A stretch of DNA of 64,000 bases from RGIG4097 sp964599875. GTDB lineage: Bacteria > Bacillota > Clostridia > Christensenellales > CAG-917. Below the pieces are notes generated by a model. The model was given only the letters and a program-made list of their open reading frames with translations. It did no database searches and had not been told where the DNA came from. This document shows, piece by piece, positions 1 to 8,464 of this stretch (position 1 is the stretch's first letter; each line of letters opens with the position of its first letter). Location of the stretch: contig CAZRHE010000009.1 of the NCBI GenBank assembly GCA_964599875.1, positions 1 to 64,000 of the forward strand, given 5' to 3'. The translations under genes were made by a program, and so were the position numbers.

Positions 1-76
1 CATCGATTGTGATAATCGGTGCACATTTTTATTGCTATTATTTTCAATTCAATTTTGCTAAAACAACTGAAAAGCA

Positions 77-108
77 AAACCAAGCGAGGTTATGAGGTCG
101 CTTGGTTT
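77..108 (-). terminator. Rho-independent terminator of the flavoprotein/tautomerase operon
   Basis: An 11-bp perfect stem (77-87 with 98-108) with a 10-nt loop is followed on the minus strand by a T-rich run interrupted by GC. It lies about 30 bp past the tautomerase stop. The remainder of bases 1-137 holds nothing else I can identify. Confidence 0.75.
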
Positions 109-137
109 GAGGGTGGTTTGTACGCGGCGTTGCTGCG

Positions 138-347
138 TTATTCTTCGGGGTTGACGTAGAATTTGTCAGCGGGGAATGAGTCGAGGTTTGCTTGCCAGTT
201 TTCGGGGGCGATTTCTTCGATTGTGACGGACACGAATTTCGGGTCTACGTTCAAAGTTTTTTCAACACATTCCGCGATGTTTTCGGCAAGACCTTTTTTG
301 ATTTCTTCACTTCTTCCGGGGTACATTGTGATTGCGATATGGGGCAT
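138..347 (-). CDS. 4-oxalocrotonate tautomerase family protein
   Basis: This is a small tautomerase of the 4-oxalocrotonate tautomerase family. Members use the amino-terminal proline exposed after removal of Met as a general base for keto-enol tautomerisation. The protein is 69 residues, the usual length, and begins Met-Pro, followed by the family segment YPGRSEEIKKGL and a VTIEEIAPENW motif. The start is supported by an AGGAG site about 7 nt upstream. It sits 21 bp downstream of an iron-sulfur flavoprotein-like gene and is probably cotranscribed with it, which suggests a shared redox or aromatic/enol substrate pathway. The substrate cannot be told from sequence. Confidence 0.85.
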   Translation of the reverse strand: MPHIAITMYPGRSEEIKKGLAENIAECVEKTLNVDPKFVSVTIEEIAPENWQANLDSFPADKFYVNPEE

Positions 348-368
348 AATATTTTCTCCTTTTTGGGT

Positions 369-1718
369 TTAATCTATCGGTTTTGCGTTTTTAAGTGCCT
401 TTTCGTACGGCATAAGCATACCGTCCGACATCATATTAGGCATCTTTTTGTTAAGACTCTTCAGCCCTAAAAGTTTGCCGAGGAACTTCATCAAAATCAT
501 CTGTCCTCTCTTCTTTTGAGGGAAATCGAGCAAGCCGTTTTTCTTGTAGAAATCGTAATCCGCTTTCATGAGTCCGCGCATAATCCAAATCATATCGCGG
601 AAGATTTTCATGCCGCCGACCTCGTAAAAATTATGTTCGGGTTGAGAGGCGTTTTCAAGCGCGTAGGCAAGTTTTGCAGACAGCGATTCTATATCGTCAG
701 CCGTATTCGCTTCATCGCAAACGACGCCGCAATTATAGTTTCCTCCAACGGCGGATTTTGCGTCGATATACTCTTTCAGCACGTCTTCGACGGACAAGTT
801 GCCCGACACGATATATCCCGTGGGTTTGCCTGCGGTGACGGGACGATGCCCGTTGACGAATTGACGGTCGAAAAAGGTTTTATATAGGGACGACAAGGCG
901 TGATTTTTGATTTCGAAAGCGGTGACGACCGCGTCCGCCTCGTTGACTTTTCCGTTCAGCACGTCACTAAATCCGTCGTTGACAGCGCAAACGCCCGCGG
1001 TGGTGCATTTAAGGCAACCAAGACAACCGCATTTGAAGGGGACGGAGTGAAGGTCGAGGACTTCCGTCTTATATGGGAAAACCGCGCGGAAATCTTCTAT
1101 CATATTCCATAGGCTATCCGACGTGGCGTCGGTAACTATAAGGACGGATTTTGCCGTATTCTTTTCGGCGAAAGAAGTTTTGCACCTGTCGTAAAAAGGC
1201 TTATCGAGGGCGGGAATTTCTTCTCTTTCATACAAACCATTCTCCACCTGATAGCGCACGAATTTCCACCAACCGACTAACTCTTCTCTGCCCTTATCCG
1301 TAGTCAAGTCTTCCATATCCGCGGACAGACCTTTCACGTACTTTCCGCCTAATGACACAAAAATTTTCTTCACGACGCCGTGTGCGGTGACGTCGTAAAA
1401 GCGTTTCGAGGTTGTGAGTTGGGTGACGAATTTGCTATTGAAATCGACGCCGTTTTCCTCCATGATTTCAAAGAAACGGTGCAGTTGAGCGGGTGCAAGA
1501 AAGGTATAGACGGGATAGCATGCAACGACCAAATCGGCATTTGACAATGCCGTTTTGAATTCGTTAAACTTGTTTTCGCGCTCGTACGCCTTAATTTGTT
1601 GCGCGACGTCGAACATCTCGAATTCGTCTTTTGAAAAGACCTTTTGCAAATATTTTGCCGAGCACAGCGTAACGCTTTTTCTTCCCTTCGGGCTACCGTT
1701 CAATATTAGTACTTTCAT
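369..1718 (-). CDS. Two-domain flavodoxin-fold oxidoreductase with iron-sulfur flavoprotein-type cysteines
   Basis: The product is a 449-residue NAD(P)H-dependent FMN reductase-like protein made of two flavodoxin-fold halves. The first begins MKVLILNGSPKGRKS, a phosphate-binding loop typical of these reductases. A second half starts near residue 190 and holds a cysteine cluster fitting C-x2-C-x2-C-x5-C, the spacing described for the [4Fe-4S] site of archaeal and clostridial iron-sulfur flavoproteins. A cytoplasmic electron-transfer role is inferred. I chose the ATG at 1718 rather than the longer reading at 1745 because GAGGTG lies just upstream and the FMN loop begins there. It probably forms an operon with the downstream tautomerase. 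Confidence 0.75.
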   Translation of the reverse strand: MKVLILNGSPKGRKSVTLCSAKYLQKVFSKDEFEMFDVAQQIKAYERENKFNEFKTALSNADLVVACYPVYTFLAPAQLHRFFEIMEENGVDFNSKFVTQLTTSKRFYDVTAHGVVKKIFVSLGGKYVKGLSADMEDLTTDKGREELVGWWKFVRYQVENGLYEREEIPALDKPFYDRCKTSFAEKNTAKSVLIVTDATSDSLWNMIEDFRAVFPYKTEVLDLHSVPFKCGCLGCLKCTTAGVCAVNDGFSDVLNGKVNEADAVVTAFEIKNHALSSLYKTFFDRQFVNGHRPVTAGKPTGYIVSGNLSVEDVLKEYIDAKSAVGGNYNCGVVCDEANTADDIESLSAKLAYALENASQPEHNFYEVGGMKIFRDMIWIMRGLMKADYDFYKKNGLLDFPQKKRGQMILMKFLGKLLGLKSLNKKMPNMMSDGMLMPYEKALKNAKPID

Positions 1719-1776
1719 ATGCACCTCTACGTGATTATACCACAAGCCGTATGCGTATTCAAGGGGAAAATGCTAA

Positions 1777-1801
1777 AACAGCCGCGACAAGCACGGCTGT
1801 T
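1777..1801 (-). terminator. Rho-independent terminator downstream of spoIVA
   Basis: An 8-bp stem (1777-1784 with 1794-1801) with a 9-nt loop is followed on the minus strand by TTTAGCATTTT. It sits 23 bp past the spoIVA stop and separates it from the flavoprotein gene. Confidence 0.7.
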
Positions 1802-1823
1802 ACTTTTCCTTTGCAAACGGTGG

Positions 1824-3302
1824 TTAAAGCAAGATGCAAATAACTCCGCCCTTTCCCTCGTTCACTATTCTGCCGAGCGTCTTTTTGAGTTTGAGTTCGG
1901 CGTCTGCGGGGACGGAAGACAGTTTATTATTTATGCCGTCCGCAACGAGTGAAGATAGGGAGCGACCGAAAATGTTCGTATCCCATATTCCCTGTTTGTT
2001 TTCTCCGAAGTCCCCTATCATTCCGCTGACGAGATCCGCGCTTTGTTGCTCGGTGCCGACGATGGGGCTGACTTCGGTTTCGACGTCAACGCGCATGATA
2101 TGCAAGGACGGTGCGGACGCGCGCAAGCGCACTCCGTATTGCTGTCCCTGTTTGATTATTTCGGGCTCTTCGAGCACCATTTCGTCGGTTGAGGGCGGTA
2201 CTATTCCGTAACCGACGCTCTCCACTTGTTCGAGTGCGGACACGAGTTTTGCAGTGCGCTCTCTACCCTCCGCAAACTCCTTGATTCTGACAAGAAGGTC
2301 GAAGTCGTCCGCGATTTCTATTCCGCTTTCTTCGGTCGCGACCTTATAAAAGACTTCTTCTTTCGGAGATACGGTCACGACTATTCTACCCTTGCCCGCG
2401 TCCAAATCTATGCGCGCGGGGGTATCCCAAAACTCTGCGTTTTCAAAGTAGCGGTCAATATTTTCATAGTCTTTCATTTTGGACACGTCGTCGCCGAGAG
2501 TGCGCACGACGGACACAAGTTCCTTAACGACAGGGGACGAGGTCGTGAGCGCCTGCACCCATTTCGGCAAGCGGAAATCGATAGTTCTCACTCCGAATTC
2601 AAGCAGAATACTTTCCATAATTTCGGATATATCGCTCTCCGTCAATTTCAGCGCGTTGACAAGGCGGACGGGTACGTCGTATTTTTGTTCGAGTTCGGTT
2701 TTGAGGTCGAGTGCGGAATCCGCCTTGACGTCGAAAACGTTGAGCACGATCGCAAAAGGTTTGCCCGTCTTTTTCAGTTCGGACACGACTTTCTCTTCCG
2801 CTCTTGCGTATTCGCTTCTGGGAATATCCGTAAAACTGCCGTCCGTAGTCACGGCGACCGCTATCGTGCTATGCTCGCGGATAACTTTATCCGTGCCGAT
2901 TTCAGCCGCTTCGGAGAAAGGCATTTCGTCCTCGCTCCAAGGAGTGCGCACCATGCGTTCTTTGCCCTCTTCTTCGCTCCCGAGCGCGCCTGCGACAAGA
3001 TAACCGACGCAGTCTATAAGGCGTAGATTAACTGACAAATTGTCCGAAAAAGACACTTTGACTGCCTCGTTGGGCACGAATTTCGGTTGAGTGGTCATGA
3101 TAGTTTTTCCGTCGGCGGATTGAGGAAGTTCGTCGACGGCGCGTTTTTTTGCGTCGGGGTTTTCTATGCCGTCAAGCGCAAGTTCCTCCATAAACTGTTT
3201 GATGAAAGTGGATTTGCCCGTCCTGACAGGACCGACAACTCCGACGTAGACGTCGCCGCCCGTGCGGGTTGCGATATCGCGGTAAAGGTCGAATTTGTCC
3301 AT
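1824..3302 (-). CDS. spoIVA: Stage IV sporulation protein A (SpoIVA)
   Basis: SpoIVA is the ATPase that polymerises on the outer forespore membrane and forms the basement layer of the spore coat, made in the mother cell during sporulation. The product is 492 residues, the family's full length. It carries a Walker A loop near residue 25 (GPVRTGKST), the conserved stretch around residue 65 (TIMTTQPKFVPNEA) and a DCVGY motif near residue 97. A GGAGG site lies 7 nt upstream of the ATG. The gene is monocistronic with its own terminator, and a sigma-E-like promoter can be proposed upstream. It is direct evidence that the host is a spore former or descends from one. Confidence 0.97.
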   Translation of the reverse strand: MDKFDLYRDIATRTGGDVYVGVVGPVRTGKSTFIKQFMEELALDGIENPDAKKRAVDELPQSADGKTIMTTQPKFVPNEAVKVSFSDNLSVNLRLIDCVGYLVAGALGSEEEGKERMVRTPWSEDEMPFSEAAEIGTDKVIREHSTIAVAVTTDGSFTDIPRSEYARAEEKVVSELKKTGKPFAIVLNVFDVKADSALDLKTELEQKYDVPVRLVNALKLTESDISEIMESILLEFGVRTIDFRLPKWVQALTTSSPVVKELVSVVRTLGDDVSKMKDYENIDRYFENAEFWDTPARIDLDAGKGRIVVTVSPKEEVFYKVATEESGIEIADDFDLLVRIKEFAEGRERTAKLVSALEQVESVGYGIVPPSTDEMVLEEPEIIKQGQQYGVRLRASAPSLHIMRVDVETEVSPIVGTEQQSADLVSGMIGDFGENKQGIWDTNIFGRSLSSLVADGINNKLSSVPADAELKLKKTLGRIVNEGKGGVICILL

Positions 3303-3325
3303 AGATTTCCTCCATTTTTTACTTA

Positions 3326-3354
3326 ATGCTATGTAAGGGAAATTGCGATTATGA
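3326..3354 (-). promoter_or_regulatory. Candidate sigma-E-type promoter of spoIVA
   Basis: On the minus strand the sequences TCATAAT and CATAGCAT occur 14 nt apart upstream of spoIVA. They resemble the -35 (ATA-rich) and -10 (CATAnnnT) elements of mother-cell sigma-E promoters in Bacillus, where spoIVA is known to be sigma-E dependent. The match is approximate. Confidence 0.4.
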
Positions 3355-3378
3355 CAAATCCGCCGTTTTTAACGAAAA

Positions 3379-3397
3379 TCCTCGGACGAGCCGAGGA
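3379..3397 (-). terminator. Terminator downstream of the aminotransferase
   Basis: A 7-bp GC-rich stem (3379-3385 with 3391-3397) with a 5-nt loop is followed by TTTTCGTT on the minus strand. It lies about 38 bp past the aminotransferase stop. Confidence 0.7.
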
Positions 3398-3434
3398 CTT
3401 TCCTAACGTATTATATAAATTTTTCGATATTCGA

Positions 3435-4712
3435 TTACGAGAATTTCTTTTTGAGATATCTTTCTATTCTCGCGACTTTGATCGCACTGATAAGCACGTC
3501 CACCGCCTCGTCGAGTTCGTCGAGAGTGGGCACGGACGGGGCTATGCGCATATTCTCGTCGAGATCGTCTTGTTTATAAGGGAAGGTCGAGCCTGCGGGA
3601 GTGAATTTGACGCCTGCTTCCGCACTGAGTTCTATGATTCTCTTCGCGCAACCCTTGACGTTGACAGAGATGAAATAACCTCCGCGCGGTTTGCTCCAAC
3701 CGACGAACGGGTCGCCCTTGAACGCCTCTTCCATTTTCTTGTCGAAGAGTTCGAATTTCGGACGAAGGATATCCGCGTGTTTGGCCATAATCTTCTTGAC
3801 GCCGTCGAGGTTTTTCATAAAGTTGACGTGCATGACCTGATTAACCTTGTTGGGGCCGATGGTCTTGAACGCAAGGCGTTTGAGGATATCGTTCACGTTT
3901 TCCACGGATGATGCAAACGCGGATACGCCGCTTCCCGCGAACGTGATTTTAGAGGTCGACGTGTAGGCGTAAACGCGGTTTAGAGTACCCGCTTTTCTTG
4001 CGACGTCGAAGATGTTTTTGAGTTTATCCCCGTTTTCGTACAAATCGTGCACCGCATATGCGTTGTCCCAGAAAATGCGAAAATCGCTTGCGGCGGTTTT
4101 CATCGTAGCAAGACGCTCGACGACCTTATCCGAGTAAGTTATGCCCGTAGGATTGCTGTATTTCGGCACGCACCAAATGCCTTTGATACTGTCGTCCGAG
4201 CCGACGAGGGACTCGACAACGTCCATATTGGGTCCGTTTTCATCCATATTGACCGCAATCATTTCAATGCCGAATTGTTCACAAATCTGGAAGTGTCTGT
4301 CGTACCCCGGTGCCGGACAAATGAATTTGATTTTGCCTTGTTTCGACCACGGAGTGCCGCCGAGTACGCCGAAAACGTAGGCAAATTGAACGGTCGTGTA
4401 CATGACGTCGAGGGAGCTTCCGTCCGCGACTATGGTTTCCTCGGGTTTTGCGCCGAGAATTTCGCCAAAAAGCGTACGCGCGGATTTAATGCCCGCAAGT
4501 GCGCCGTAATTTCTAGCGTCCACGCCGTCCGCGTTGTAATCCAAACTTCCCGCGGATTTAAGCATAGGCATCGCGATTTCGAGTTGTTCGCTCGACGGAC
4601 GACCTCTCGTCATATCTATGCCGTTGCTCTTTTTTTGAATCCTTTTGAGGTTTTTCATTTCGATATCGAGCAAGGCTTGTAGTTCTTGTTTCGAGTAGAT
4701 TGAACAATCCAT
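3435..4712 (-). CDS. PLP-dependent aminotransferase (probable aspartate aminotransferase, PF12897 type)
   Basis: A 425-residue fold-type I aminotransferase. It opens with the segment around GIDMTRGRPSSEQL, has the substrate/PLP region KYSNPTGITYS near residue 190 and the Schiff-base lysine in TSTSKITFAGSG near residue 255. This arrangement fits the Asp_aminotransf (PF12897) group rather than classical AspC. It probably moves an amino group between aspartate (or a related amino acid) and 2-oxoglutarate in the cytoplasm; the exact substrate is inferred. GGAG lies upstream of the ATG. The gene lies 58 bp after der on the same strand and ends at a terminator. Confidence 0.85.
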   Translation of the reverse strand: MDCSIYSKQELQALLDIEMKNLKRIQKKSNGIDMTRGRPSSEQLEIAMPMLKSAGSLDYNADGVDARNYGALAGIKSARTLFGEILGAKPEETIVADGSSLDVMYTTVQFAYVFGVLGGTPWSKQGKIKFICPAPGYDRHFQICEQFGIEMIAVNMDENGPNMDVVESLVGSDDSIKGIWCVPKYSNPTGITYSDKVVERLATMKTAASDFRIFWDNAYAVHDLYENGDKLKNIFDVARKAGTLNRVYAYTSTSKITFAGSGVSAFASSVENVNDILKRLAFKTIGPNKVNQVMHVNFMKNLDGVKKIMAKHADILRPKFELFDKKMEEAFKGDPFVGWSKPRGGYFISVNVKGCAKRIIELSAEAGVKFTPAGSTFPYKQDDLDENMRIAPSVPTLDELDEAVDVLISAIKVARIERYLKKKFS

Positions 4713-4744
4713 ATTATTCTCCTCTCAAAAATTAATTCGTTAGT

Positions 4745-4774
4745 ATTATACGCCGCAAACGTAAAGGAATTTAA
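4745..4774 (-). promoter_or_regulatory. Possible promoter for the aminotransferase
   Basis: On the minus strand TATAAT (4745-4750) lies 18 nt after TTAAAT (4769-4774), which overlaps the end of der. The -10 is perfect and the -35 is weak, so read-through from the der operon is also possible. Confidence 0.4.
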
Positions 4775-6087
4775 TCCTCGTTGTTTTTGCGGATGAGAAT
4801 CCTTATCGGAGTTCCTTTGAAGTCGAAACTCTTTCTCAAAGCATTCTCGAGATATCTCTTGTAACTGAAATGCATAAGTTCGGGGTCGTTGACCTTGACT
4901 ACGAACGTAGGCGGATTTATCGCGACTTGAGTCGTGAAGTAAATCTTGAGTTTTCTGCCCAGTTTAGACGGCGGTTCGCTTATGCGGATAGCGTCCGACA
5001 AAACCTCGTTGAGAAGACCAGTTTGTATTCTTCTTCTCGACGCAGCCGCAACTTCTTTACACGCAGGCAACACGACGTCCGTACGCTTGCCGTTTTTCGC
5101 GGAGATATAGACGGACTTGAAATAGTCCATGAATTTGAGGTCTTCACGAAGTTTTTTCTCGAATTTTTCCTTGGTGTAAGTATCCTTATCCACAAGGTCC
5201 CATTTGTTCATGACGATGACGGACGGTTTGCCTTCTTCGTTGACGAATCCCGCGATTTTGACGTCCTGTTCGGTGAGCCCTTCGCTTGCGTCGCATACGA
5301 TTACGACGACGTCCGCGCGTCTGACTGCGAGAATGGTGCGCACGACGGAATAACGTTCAACGTCCTCGTCCACCGCTTTTTTCTTACGCATGCCCGCGGT
5401 GTCGATGATGAGATATTTGTCGTTGCCCACGTCGAGTGCGGTGTCGATTGCGTCCCTCGTCGTGCCCGCGATATTGCTGACAATGCATCTGTCGTAGCCG
5501 AGAAGTTTATTGGTGAGAGAACTTTTGCCCGCGTTAGGCTTGCCCACGATAGCGATTTTAAGTCTTTCGGGGTCTTCCTCGTGCGGAACCGCCTCGATTT
5601 GTTCGATTATTGCGTCAAGAAGGTCGCCCAGTCCCTTGCCCTGCTCCGCGGACACGCCGTAAGGCTCGCCGAAACCGAGTGCGTAAAACTCGTATAAATC
5701 ATGAAGTTCGTTGTTGTCGAGTTTGTTGACCGCAAGGATGACGGGTTTATCCGACTTTCTCAAAAAGGTCGTGATGGTTTGGTCGTCGAGGGTAAGTCCG
5801 GTTTTGCCGTCCACGACGTACACGACGGCGTCCGCCGCCCCCACCGCTATTTCCACTTGATTGCGGATATGCGACCACATTTCGTCCTCGCTTTTGAGTT
5901 CAAGACCGCCCGTGTCGATAAGGGTAAACGCCTTTCCGCACCATTCGACGTCCGCGTAAATTCTATCCCTCGTGACGCCGGGAGTGTTTTCTACGATAGA
6001 AATACGCTCGCCTACGAGGCGATTGAATAGAGTTGATTTTCCTACGTTGGGTCTGCCTACGACGGCAACCAATGGTTTATCGTTCAT
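4771..6087 (-). CDS. der: Ribosome biogenesis GTPase Der (EngA)
   Basis: Der is an essential GTPase with two tandem G domains that acts in 50S ribosomal subunit maturation. At 438 residues it has the normal length. The first P-loop is GRPNVGKS near residue 11 with DTGGL, and the second is GKPNAGKSS near residue 182 with DTAGM; NKLD and NKWD supply the G4 motifs. The C-terminal KH-like domain (RYLENALRKSFDFKGTPIRI) is complete. Its ATG overlaps the stop of the DUF512 gene by 4 nt, indicating translational coupling, and it is the last gene of the rnj operon. A GAGGAA site lies about 5 nt upstream of the ATG. Confidence 0.97.
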   Translation of the reverse strand: MNDKPLVAVVGRPNVGKSTLFNRLVGERISIVENTPGVTRDRIYADVEWCGKAFTLIDTGGLELKSEDEMWSHIRNQVEIAVGAADAVVYVVDGKTGLTLDDQTITTFLRKSDKPVILAVNKLDNNELHDLYEFYALGFGEPYGVSAEQGKGLGDLLDAIIEQIEAVPHEEDPERLKIAIVGKPNAGKSSLTNKLLGYDRCIVSNIAGTTRDAIDTALDVGNDKYLIIDTAGMRKKKAVDEDVERYSVVRTILAVRRADVVVIVCDASEGLTEQDVKIAGFVNEEGKPSVIVMNKWDLVDKDTYTKEKFEKKLREDLKFMDYFKSVYISAKNGKRTDVVLPACKEVAAASRRRIQTGLLNEVLSDAIRISEPPSKLGRKLKIYFTTQVAINPPTFVVKVNDPELMHFSYKRYLENALRKSFDFKGTPIRILIRKNNED

Positions 6088-7367
6088 ATATTCCTCTTAT
6101 GCTCGAAGAAATCGGACAGGACTTCCGCCAGATTCGAGCCGTTGTGTGTAACCGTAAGTACGGGTTTTCCGAGTGCTTTTTCCACCTCGTCGAGAGTGGT
6201 GTCGTCGAGGAAGGTAGTCGTAAATTCACGGAGCATATTGTCGGGGATGACGTAGCAATCCGTATCCGGCACGTTTGCCTGCGCGATTATGTCCGAGCCT
6301 ACGACGAGTCCCGCGACGGTCACGCTGTTGCCGAAAAAGTCGTTGCGAATCCCTTTGACCGCAATATCTATGCCGAGTTTCTCTTCCACGCTCTTTTTGA
6401 GTGTTTCGAGAATGGGCGCAAAGGACGTCCCCGTGATGAAAGTCGCTTTGCCTTTCAAGTTTTTCTTTTCCATACATTCGAGAGAATAATCGAGATTATC
6501 TTCGAAATCCGCGATAAGTCCCACTCCGTTTTCGATTTGTCCGAAATCGCCGTAATAGGCAAAATTCGGAATTTCTCTCTCCGCAATCATATAGTATTCG
6601 TCCGAGCACCAGCAGAAATATCCGCCGTATTCCTCGTTGAGTTTTTCAACGTCGTCGATCGCTCTTTCCGCCTCTTGCTTGTTGACCGTGCGAATATCCG
6701 AAAGCCCCGACCTGTGTCCCGTAAGTCCTACGGGCACGACCGCGACGCTTTCAACGCCCTCCACAGCGTGCAATCCGCGTATACTTTCCACAAGTTTTTC
6801 GCCGTCGTTCATTTCGGGGACGATGACGAGTTGCGTGTGCATTTTAATCCCCGCCGCCCCGAATCTACGCATCATGGGAATGAGGTCGCGAGTGTGGGGA
6901 TTGCGCACCATTTTCACCCTCAAATCGTCGTCGAATACGTGGACGGATATGTAAAGCGGGCTCAATTTCAAGCGGATTATGCGCTGGATTTCCTCTTCGC
7001 TGACGTTGGTCATGGTGACGTAACTTCCGCAAATGAAACTCATTCTGTAATCGTCGTCCTTGACGTAAAGCGTACTGCGAAGCCCTTTGGGAAGTTGGTC
7101 GACAAAACAAAACACGCATTTGTTTTTGCATCGGATTATATCGAGGTCTTTGTCGAATTCGAGCCCTAACGACTGACCATCCTTTTTGGATATTCTGACG
7201 GTATGTTTTTTGCCGTCCCTAACGACGACCGCGTCGAATTTTCTCTCGTTGTCGAAATAGAGATAGTCGATTATATCCGTGAAGGGATATCCTCCCATCT
7301 CGACGATTTCGTCCCCCTCTCTTAATCCGCATTTCTGCGCTACGCTTGAAAGTTTGGTTATCTTCAT
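6084..7367 (-). CDS. DUF512 radical-SAM-like protein with N-terminal PDZ domain
   Basis: A 427-residue member of the DUF512 family. It begins with a PDZ-like module (AQKCGLREGDEIVEMGG, residues 10-26) followed by a CKNKCVFCFVDQLPKGLR segment near residue 93 with closely spaced cysteines like a radical-SAM cluster site. A WCSDEYY motif follows in the C-terminal half. The enzymatic reaction is not established for the family. In many Clostridia it is encoded beside der, as here, where the two genes overlap by 4 nt, so a link to ribosome or RNA biology is a reasonable guess but remains inference. Confidence 0.9.
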   Translation of the reverse strand: MKITKLSSVAQKCGLREGDEIVEMGGYPFTDIIDYLYFDNERKFDAVVVRDGKKHTVRISKKDGQSLGLEFDKDLDIIRCKNKCVFCFVDQLPKGLRSTLYVKDDDYRMSFICGSYVTMTNVSEEEIQRIIRLKLSPLYISVHVFDDDLRVKMVRNPHTRDLIPMMRRFGAAGIKMHTQLVIVPEMNDGEKLVESIRGLHAVEGVESVAVVPVGLTGHRSGLSDIRTVNKQEAERAIDDVEKLNEEYGGYFCWCSDEYYMIAEREIPNFAYYGDFGQIENGVGLIADFEDNLDYSLECMEKKNLKGKATFITGTSFAPILETLKKSVEEKLGIDIAVKGIRNDFFGNSVTVAGLVVGSDIIAQANVPDTDCYVIPDNMLREFTTTFLDDTTLDEVEKALGKPVLTVTHNGSNLAEVLSDFFEHKRNI

Positions 7368-7368
7368 T

Positions 7369-8463
7369 TTATTTTCCTATGTAACTGACGAGATAGCCCG
7401 CGATATTGGATACGCTTGCGGTTTCCACCCACTTCGAGCCTGCGGTGATATAACTTGCCGCAACTCCCGTTTCAATGAGTTTATATATAAGTCCGACGAC
7501 TTCGATATTCTCCTTTGCGTTCATCACGAGCCCCTTTTCCACAAGGTACGCGATTTCTCGGAGTGAATGTGCACCCTTTGCAAACGTTATAACGGGTTTG
7601 CCGAGTTTGAAACATTTGTATATCGTGGAAACGTCGTAACGAGTGATAACCGCGTCCGATGCGGTGAGATACTCGTCGAATTGCTCTTTCTTTTGCAAAA
7701 TCACGACGTTATTCGCTTTTTCGCTGTCCGCTTTCGCGCGGAGTGCGGACACCGTTTTTGCGTCCGTCGAAAACACGACTATATTTATGACGTTGCCTTG
7801 GTCGACAAGCAGAGAAAACAATTCTTCCACTCCGTCCTTTTTGTCCGCATTGAGAAAGACCGTCATCGTTCTGGGCAATCCGAGTTCCTGTTTCATCGCG
7901 ACGATTTCGAGGGGAGTTTTCAAAGGAATATCGTACGGGAATCCCATAGTCATAACTCTCTTGGACGGGACGCCTTGAGATACGAGTGCGGTTTTGACGT
8001 CCTGATTTTCGACGATATAGATGCTATCGTCGTCGTAAGTCTGCTTGTCAAGGACGAAATAAGGCATCATATACACGATTTCCGCACTGAATTCCGTCTT
8101 GCGTTTGGAATCCACCGCGCTGAAATACGCGTAAGGCGTCGTGGCAAGCACGAGTTCGGGGCGATAGCGTTTGACCGCGTTTGAAATCCTATACGCCCTG
8201 CCCTTTTTGACTTGCTTGTTCTTTCTGCCCAAGTCTTTCAAAAAAGACAATTTTTCGTTTCTTCCGAGAAACTCTTGATAGTCGTCGCCGAGAGTCATGA
8301 GTTTGTCGAGTTTTGACGACTTCGCCGCAGAGCCGTACTTGTCGTCGCTTATGACGACTACGTTGTGCGTGCCGTATTCCTTTATCGCACGCGAAAGTTC
8401 GAGGGAAGCGTCGCCCTCCTCGTCCCTGCTCGTCAATATCAGAATAATCGGTTTTCTTTGCAT
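7369..8463 (-). CDS. Putative GT-B-fold glycosyltransferase (MurG/UgtP-like)
   Basis: A 364-residue protein I recognise only at fold level. The N-terminal half alternates hydrophobic strands with helices. The C-terminal half has a glycosyltransferase-family-28-like run: SDAVITRYDVSTIYKCFKLGKPVI, resembling the acceptor/nucleotide-sugar loop of MurG and diglucosyl-diacylglycerol synthases. It lacks a signal peptide or clear membrane segments. It starts 1 nt after the RNase J stop and ends 1 nt before the DUF512 start, so it belongs to the rnj operon. A lipid or cell-wall sugar transfer role is inferred. Confidence 0.45.
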   Translation of the reverse strand: MQRKPIILILTSRDEEGDASLELSRAIKEYGTHNVVVISDDKYGSAAKSSKLDKLMTLGDDYQEFLGRNEKLSFLKDLGRKNKQVKKGRAYRISNAVKRYRPELVLATTPYAYFSAVDSKRKTEFSAEIVYMMPYFVLDKQTYDDDSIYIVENQDVKTALVSQGVPSKRVMTMGFPYDIPLKTPLEIVAMKQELGLPRTMTVFLNADKKDGVEELFSLLVDQGNVINIVVFSTDAKTVSALRAKADSEKANNVVILQKKEQFDEYLTASDAVITRYDVSTIYKCFKLGKPVITFAKGAHSLREIAYLVEKGLVMNAKENIEVVGLIYKLIETGVAASYITAGSKWVETASVSNIAGYLVSYIGK

Positions 8464-8464
8464 A

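Noticed and set aside
6033..7169. 378-codon open frame on the plus strand
   Set aside because: Antisense shadow of the DUF512 gene, which has clear family motifs and an operon position.
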